DNA of 11,069 nt from the NCBI GenBank assembly GCA_946539475.1, contig CAMNHM010000089.1, positions 1-11,069 on the forward strand, in the 5' to 3' direction. Positions within the stretch are counted from its first letter, which is position 1. Each line of letters starts with the position of its first letter. The stretch is from an uncultured Prevotellaceae bacterium. GTDB lineage: Bacteria; Bacteroidota; Bacteroidia; Bacteroidales; Bacteroidaceae. Positions 7,067-11,069 of this stretch are shown here, piece after piece. A program made the translations under genes and the position numbers. A model generated the notes under the pieces. The model ran no database searches. It saw nothing but the letters and a program-made list of their open reading frames with translations, and had not been told where the DNA came from.

Positions 7067-8200
7067 ATGGAAGACAAGAAAATAAGAGTGGCCATCACCC
7101 ACGGCGATACCAACGGAGTGGGCTACGAAGTGATATTCAAGGCATTCGAAGATCCCGCCATGCTCGAACTCTGCACACCCATCATCTATGGCTCCCCAAA
7201 GCTGGCTGCCTATCATGGCAAGGCACTGGGAATGGAGGCACAGTTCACCATTATCAACCGCGCCAGCGATGCCCGCGAGGGAAAGCTGAACCTGCTGACC
7301 ACCATCGAGGAGGAGGTAAAAGTTGACCTCGGTATTCCTACGCCGGAGGCGGGGCAGGCTGCAAAGGCAGCGCTCGACCGCGCACTGGCCGACTTCAGCA
7401 CTGATGCCTACGACGTGCTCGTCACGGCGCCTATTGCGAAGAACAGCATCCGCGGTTTCGACGGTCACACATCCTACATCACGCAGCACCTGGAGGGCGA
7501 TGCCCACGGGCTGACCATCCTCGTCAGCGACAACCTTCGCGTGGCACTGGTCACCAACAACGTGCCTCTGAAGGCTGTGGCCGAGACCATCACCAAGCAG
7601 AAAATTGTGGAGAAGGCGAAGATCTTCCACGAGTCGCTTCGCCGCGACATGCGCATTGCCAATCCGCGCATCGCCATCCTCGCTCTCAACCCCAGAGGCG
7701 GAGAGGATGGCGTACTGGGCGATGAGGAGCAGGAGATGATACGCCCGGCCATCGAGGAGCTGGCAGGACAAAGCATACAAGCATTCGGCCCCTACCCTGC
7801 CGACGATTTCTTCGGTGATGGAAGCTACGCACAGTTCGACGGCGTACTGGCCATGTACCACGACCAGGGGCAGACGCCGTTCAAGGCACTGACGTCCATC
7901 AGCGACGACAAGGGGGTGCGCGTAACGGCCGGACTGCCACTCGTACGCACTGCACCTGCCCACGGAGCCTGCTTCAACCTCGCCGGACAGGGACGCATGG
8001 AAGCCGACTCCATGCGCCACGCCATCTACGAGGCCATCGACATTTGGCGCAACCGTCGCGACTACGATGCACCGATGAGCAATCCGCTGCCTAAGCTCTA
8101 CCACGAAAAGCGCGACGACAGCGAGAAGGTACGCTTCAACGTGCCACGCGAGAAGCACGACGACAGGAAAGAGGAGAAGAACGAGCCGACGGAAGAGTGA
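7067..8200 (+). CDS. pdxA: PdxA-family 4-hydroxythreonine-4-phosphate dehydrogenase homologue with altered metal site
   Basis: 377 residues. PdxA oxidises 4-phosphohydroxy-L-threonine with NAD+ in the DXP-dependent pyridoxal-phosphate pathway, and PdxJ uses the product. Family marks are [14 protein letters not shown] (10-23), LVTAPIAK (118-125), GHT (133-135), YHDQG (264-268), PFK (271-273) and GLPLVRT (289-295). Several active-site positions differ from the family rule known from E. coli. Of the three metal-binding histidines (166, 211, 266), only the last is kept, as His265; the others appear as Asn165 (TNNVPL) and Arg210 (LNPRGG). The usual GHTE reads GHTS, and the substrate residue Asn283 appears to be Arg285. 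Substrate residues His134, Thr135, Lys273 and Arg294 are kept. The loop between Lys125 and Gly133 is about four residues shorter than in E. coli. A charged Lys/Glu/Asp-rich tail (about 360-377) ends the protein. The stop overlaps the next gene's GTG start by 4 bp. The family is sure; the activity is not. Confidence 0.85.
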   Translation: MEDKKIRVAITHGDTNGVGYEVIFKAFEDPAMLELCTPIIYGSPKLAAYHGKALGMEAQFTIINRASDAREGKLNLLTTIEEEVKVDLGIPTPEAGQAAKAALDRALADFSTDAYDVLVTAPIAKNSIRGFDGHTSYITQHLEGDAHGLTILVSDNLRVALVTNNVPLKAVAETITKQKIVEKAKIFHESLRRDMRIANPRIAILALNPRGGEDGVLGDEEQEMIRPAIEELAGQSIQAFGPYPADDFFGDGSYAQFDGVLAMYHDQGQTPFKALTSISDDKGVRVTAGLPLVRTAPAHGACFNLAGQGRMEADSMRHAIYEAIDIWRNRRDYDAPMSNPLPKLYHEKRDDSEKVRFNVPREKHDDRKEEKNEPTEE

Positions 8201-9207
8201 AGAAGAAATACCAAAACGGGTTCCTCATCTTCGGACTGGTAGTACTGGCGCTGATGGTGAGCCAGTTGGACTTCAAAGAGGTCTGGGAAGGCATACAGCG
8301 CGCTGGCTACTGGTTTCTGGCCGTGGTGCTGCTATGGGCAGTGCTCTACGTCTTCAACACGGCTGCCTGGTGGGTCATTATCAAAAGTGGAAAGAAGCAT
8401 CGCTGTGTCGACGACCGGCAAGAGAAGCGGTTTACCTTCATCTGGCTCTACAAAATCACCATCTCAGGGTTCGCCCTTAACTATGCCACTCCGGGTGGAC
8501 TCATGGGCGGCGAGCCCTATCGCATCATGGCGCTATCACCATATATCGGCACCGAGAGGGCCACGTCGAGCGTGCTGCTCTACGTCATGACGCACATCTA
8601 CTCGCACTTCTGGTTCTGGCTGTTGTCATGCGTGCTCTATGTGCTTACACAGCCTATGAACATCCCGATGGCATTGCTGCTGGCATGCGTGGCATGCTTC
8701 TGCATCACAGCCATCTGGTTCTTTCTGAAAGGCTATAAGCGTGGCATCGCCGTCAGTGGCATGCGCATCCTGAGTCACATCCCCTTTGTCAAGAAGTGGG
8801 CGAAGCGGTTCTTCGAGAGCCATGCTGAGCAGCTCTCGACCATCGACCGCCAGATTGCTGCTCTTCACGGGCAGGATCCGCGCACATTCTTCATCGCCGT
8901 GATGCTGGAACTGACCTGCCGCGTAGTGTCGGCACTCGAGATTTTCTTCATCCTGCTGGTCATCATGCCGTCAGCCAACTACCTGCAGTGCATCCTCATA
9001 CTGGCGTTCACCTCACTCTTCGCCAACCTGCTGTTCTTCATCCCCCTACAGCTGGGCGGACGCGAGGGCGGCTTCCTGCTTTCGGCCAAGGGACTGAGCA
9101 TCGGAGCGCGCGAAGGAATCTTCGTAGCTCTGCTCGTACGTCTGCGCGAGCTCATCTGGACAGCCATCGGACTGCTACTCATCAAGCTGGAGAAGAGGCA
9201 GAAGTAA
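8197..9207 (+). CDS. LPG synthase/flippase-type (UPF0104) integral membrane protein
   Basis: 336 residues starting at GTG 8197, which shares GTGA with the pdxA stop and so implies translational coupling. About seven or eight hydrophobic segments are visible, roughly at 8-22, 38-61, 84-96, 124-150, 156-177, 230-256, 263-285 and 305-329. Two motifs fit the membrane domain of lysylphosphatidylglycerol synthase/flippase proteins: [11 protein letters not shown] (97-107, the 'TPGR-GGEP' region) and [11 protein letters not shown] (282-292, the 'P-GLG--E' region). There is no C-terminal aminoacyl-transfer domain, so this is the stand-alone membrane form. That form is widespread in Bacteroidota, has no settled substrate and is often assumed to handle lipids. 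It ends the rlmN-pdxA transcript. The order has no obvious functional logic and may reflect lineage conservation only. Confidence 0.85.
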   Translation: MKKKYQNGFLIFGLVVLALMVSQLDFKEVWEGIQRAGYWFLAVVLLWAVLYVFNTAAWWVIIKSGKKHRCVDDRQEKRFTFIWLYKITISGFALNYATPGGLMGGEPYRIMALSPYIGTERATSSVLLYVMTHIYSHFWFWLLSCVLYVLTQPMNIPMALLLACVACFCITAIWFFLKGYKRGIAVSGMRILSHIPFVKKWAKRFFESHAEQLSTIDRQIAALHGQDPRTFFIAVMLELTCRVVSALEIFFILLVIMPSANYLQCILILAFTSLFANLLFFIPLQLGGREGGFLLSAKGLSIGAREGIFVALLVRLRELIWTAIGLLLIKLEKRQK

Positions 9208-9251
9208 AGGTCTTTCCTGCCGTTTAAGACTGCTACCAGTTGCACCTGGCC

Positions 9252-10292
9252 TTACCCGCGGAAGAAGCTCTCGCGTTTCATCTTCGTATCGAAGCACCAT
9301 TTCACGGCATTGGGGAAATGGCACATCAGACGCAGTAGGAAGAAACCTGCAGCGCTGACGAACAGACGCGAGAATATCACCTCTTTCTTCATCTTGCGGA
9401 ACACATCGCGGTTTGTCTCGCTGAAGCGTCTGTTCTCCGTGATGGCTTCCACGGCATGATAAGCCGTCTTGAAGGCATCGTAGAGTCCCTCGCAGGACAG
9501 TCGGTTGGCAAATCCGCCGGCATCTCCAATAAGAATCATGTGCTCGTGCAGGGGATAGTCGTTCGACAGGTAGATGTAGGCCCCACGTATCTTTCCTACA
9601 GGAATGTGCATGTCGTTCATCACCTGACGGAAACGTGCAGGCGTCGTACTGTTGTCGCCAAAGCCAACGACGTCGTGCGTACCGTTGGGCATGCGGAAGA
9701 AGTAGCCTCCACGGTCGTACTGACGCGAGAGTCCGACGACGATGTCGTTCGTAGTGTCGAACGCCCCTCCCTCCATATATTGCTCCATGGCGATGATGCC
9801 CTTATCGGAACGACCCGTCAGGTGACGGCGTACAAAGCTGTTCGAGCCATCAGCTCCGATAAGATACTCGCAGAGTACCTGCTCGCCCGACTTCATCGTG
9901 ACGACGATGTGCCCGTCGGCAAGCTCCTCAATACGGGCAGGACTATCCTTCCGGAAGCACCCGCCTTTCGATAGATAATAGTTCAGCAGCGTGTTGTCCA
10001 GCTCACGACGCTTCGTAATGCGAATCTCCATCTCGGAGTCGAACTCACAGCACTGCCTACCGTCGAGCAACAGGCGCAGATGCTTCACGGCATGATAGTC
10101 GTACCTCACATCGGGCAAGAGATGCTCAAGCAGCTTCCAGGCTTTCGGTGACAAACCGCCACCGCAGATCTTATCACGAGGGAAAACGGCATGATCAACT
10201 ACCACGCAGCCGATACCTGCCTTCAGCAACAGGCTGCCACAGACAGAGCCTGCCGGGCCGCCTCCGATAATGAGGACTTTCGTTTCTGTCAT
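9252..10292 (-). CDS. FAD-dependent oxidoreductase of the geranylgeranyl reductase family
   Basis: 346 residues from ATG 10292. An upstream in-frame ATG at 10322 is rejected because it lies inside the terminator stem and because the FAD-binding beta strand (TKVLIIGGGPAG) should sit near the N-terminus. Marks are the dinucleotide-binding GGGPAG (10-15), DKICGGGLSPKAW (40-52) as in the FPRDK-CGG signature, the second FAD motif GADGSNS (146-152), and GDAGGFANRLSCEG (256-269) as in the GDAAG-P--G---A motif. A hydrophobic C-terminal stretch (about 309-325) could contact the membrane. The family covers reductases acting on isoprenoid chains such as archaeal lipids and quinone tails; the substrate here is unknown. 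It lies downstream of mutB on the same strand, about 20 bp past the terminator stem. It converges on the membrane-protein gene across a 44-bp gap. Confidence 0.85.
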   Translation of the reverse strand: MTETKVLIIGGGPAGSVCGSLLLKAGIGCVVVDHAVFPRDKICGGGLSPKAWKLLEHLLPDVRYDYHAVKHLRLLLDGRQCCEFDSEMEIRITKRRELDNTLLNYYLSKGGCFRKDSPARIEELADGHIVVTMKSGEQVLCEYLIGADGSNSFVRRHLTGRSDKGIIAMEQYMEGGAFDTTNDIVVGLSRQYDRGGYFFRMPNGTHDVVGFGDNSTTPARFRQVMNDMHIPVGKIRGAYIYLSNDYPLHEHMILIGDAGGFANRLSCEGLYDAFKTAYHAVEAITENRRFSETNRDVFRKMKKEVIFSRLFVSAAGFFLLRLMCHFPNAVKWCFDTKMKRESFFRG

Positions 10293-10308
10293 GCCAAGCA
10301 ATTTGTTC

Positions 10309-10346
10309 AAAAAGCCCCCCAACCGCTTTCTTACGGCTGGAGGGCT
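10309..10346 (-). terminator. Intrinsic terminator after mutB
   Basis: Read on the minus strand, AGCCCTCCAGCCG (10346-10334) pairs with CGGTTGGGGGGCT (10325-10313) in a continuous 13-bp stem with two G-U wobbles. The loop is 8 nt and the stem is followed by a T-run (10313-10309). The stem starts 19 bp after the mutB stop codon. It should end most mutB transcripts, so the downstream flavoprotein gene depends on read-through or on a promoter I cannot see. Confidence 0.85.
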
Positions 10347-10365
10347 CGTCGTATTCGGAAATGCC

Positions 10366-11069
10366 TTACTCCTTGTCGAGCAGGATCTTCATCATCTCAA
10401 CGGCAGCCTTGGCAACGCTGGTGCCAGGACCGAAGATGGCAGCAACGCCTGCCTTGTAGAGGAAGTCGTAGTCCTGAGCGGGGATGACACCACCGGCGAT
10501 GACCATGATGTCCTCACGACCCAGTTTCTTCAGCTCCTCGATAAGCTGCGGGATGAGCGTCTTGTGACCGGCAGCCAGCGACGAGGCACCCACCACGTGG
10601 ACGTCGTTCTCGACAGCCTCGCGGGCTGCCTCCTCGGGAGTCTGGAACAGCGGACCCATATCCACGTCGAAGCCACAGTCGGCATAGCCCGTAGCTACTA
10701 CCTTTGCTCCACGATCGTGACCGTCCTGACCCATCTTGGCAATGAAGATACGCGGGCGACGGCCTTCCTTCTCAGCGAACTCGTCAGTCAGCTTGCAAGC
10801 CAACTCAAACTCGCTGTCGTTCTTTGATTCTGAACTGTACACGCCTGAAATTGTTCTGATTACTGCTTTATAACGACCCACGATCTTTTCGCAGGCATCA
10901 CTGATCTCACCCAGCGTACAACGCAGCTGAGCTGCCTTCACGGCGAGGTCGAGAAGGTTGTTCTCGCTCTTGCGACCCTCGTTGAAGTCACGCACACAGT
11001 CGGTGATGGCCTTCAGGGCAGCCTGGCAGGCAGCCTCGTCGCGTGTGGCACGCACCTGCCTGAGGCTCT
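10366..11069 (-). CDS. mutB: Methylmalonyl-CoA mutase large subunit, C-terminal part (partial)
   Basis: 233 codons are in the window; the gene enters from the right edge, with first full codon at 11067 (frame begins SLRQVRATRDEAA). The GTG at 11055 is an internal valine, not a start. The visible part is the linker plus the cobalamin-binding Rossmann domain. It shows KMGQDGHDRGAK with the DxHxxG motif, whose histidine (codon 10719-10717) would be the lower axial ligand of B12. Further on are ASSLAAGHKTLIP and VIAGGVIPAQDYDFLYKAGVAAIFGPGT, both standard for MutB. With the small subunit MutA it interconverts succinyl-CoA and methylmalonyl-CoA, the branch that leads to propionate in many Bacteroidota. 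A strong terminator follows the stop. Confidence 0.95.
   Translation of the reverse strand, partial: SLRQVRATRDEAACQAALKAITDCVRDFNEGRKSENNLLDLAVKAAQLRCTLGEISDACEKIVGRYKAVIRTISGVYSSESKNDSEFELACKLTDEFAEKEGRRPRIFIAKMGQDGHDRGAKVVATGYADCGFDVDMGPLFQTPEEAAREAVENDVHVVGASSLAAGHKTLIPQLIEELKKLGREDIMVIAGGVIPAQDYDFLYKAGVAAIFGPGTSVAKAAVEMMKILLDKE

Noticed and set aside
9195..9251. Possible terminator in the convergent gap: GGCAG 9197-9201 with CTGCC 9217-9221, and the imperfect palindrome CCAGTTGCACCTGG
   Set aside because: The first stem has a bulge and no real T-run, and the second leaves almost no loop. Neither is convincing as a transcript end; otherwise I see nothing in this 44-bp gap.
10313..10346. 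The mutB terminator contains AGCCGTAAG on the minus strand, the same nine bases as the start of the 22-bp repeat
   Set aside because: Nine matching bases in an 11-kb window searched on both strands are plausible by chance, and the flanking bases do not match the repeat.
11053..11055. GTG as a start for a short B12-binding protein
   Set aside because: The frame continues upstream to the window edge with residues (SLRQ) that fit MutB, so the GTG is an internal valine codon.

Overview
The window looks like chromosomal DNA from a GC-rich member of the Bacteroidota, most likely Prevotellaceae. Three things point there. The intergenic regions carry Bacteroidetes-type promoters (TTG, 19-20 nt, then TAnnTTTG, including two copies of the form TACCTTTGCA). 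Shine-Dalgarno sequences are essentially absent. The proteins (GlmS, RlmN, PdxA, the Wza-type lipoprotein, GH3) read like Bacteroides/Prevotella versions. Taxonomy is inferred from style only. Coding regions favour C or G in third positions, which produces many long antisense shadow ORFs.

Layout. (1) 1-576, plus: the last codons of glucuronate isomerase (uxaC), then a small unknown lipoprotein, closed by a strong hairpin terminator. (2) 629-1540, plus: a promoter, a Wza-type polysaccharide-export lipoprotein without an adjacent Wzc, and a second terminator. (3) 1575-3419, plus: glmS, complete. (4) 3420-3571: a convergent gap with four 22-bp tandem repeats plus the start of a fifth unit, running into a long hairpin built from the same core. 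(5) 3572-5893, minus: a secreted GH3 beta-glucosidase. (6) 5900-5989: a divergent promoter region bracketed by a perfect 15-bp inverted repeat whose right arm includes the rlmN start codon. (7) 5990-9207, plus: rlmN, a pdxA homologue and a LPG-synthase/flippase-like membrane protein, probably one operon. (8) 9252-11069, minus: a geranylgeranyl-reductase-family flavoprotein downstream of the C-terminal part of methylmalonyl-CoA mutase (mutB), with an intrinsic terminator between them.

Most genes are housekeeping or central metabolism: uronate use, amino-sugar supply for envelope and capsule, glucan breakdown, 23S rRNA/tRNA methylation, and the succinate-propionate branch. No mobile element, CRISPR array, tRNA or rRNA was seen, and I do not see a clear new defence or mobile system. 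The points most worth checking are the PdxA homologue, which has lost two of the three family metal ligands and a substrate residue; the divergent promoter with its 15-bp inverted repeat and apparently leaderless rlmN; and the tandem-repeat/hairpin array between glmS and bglX.
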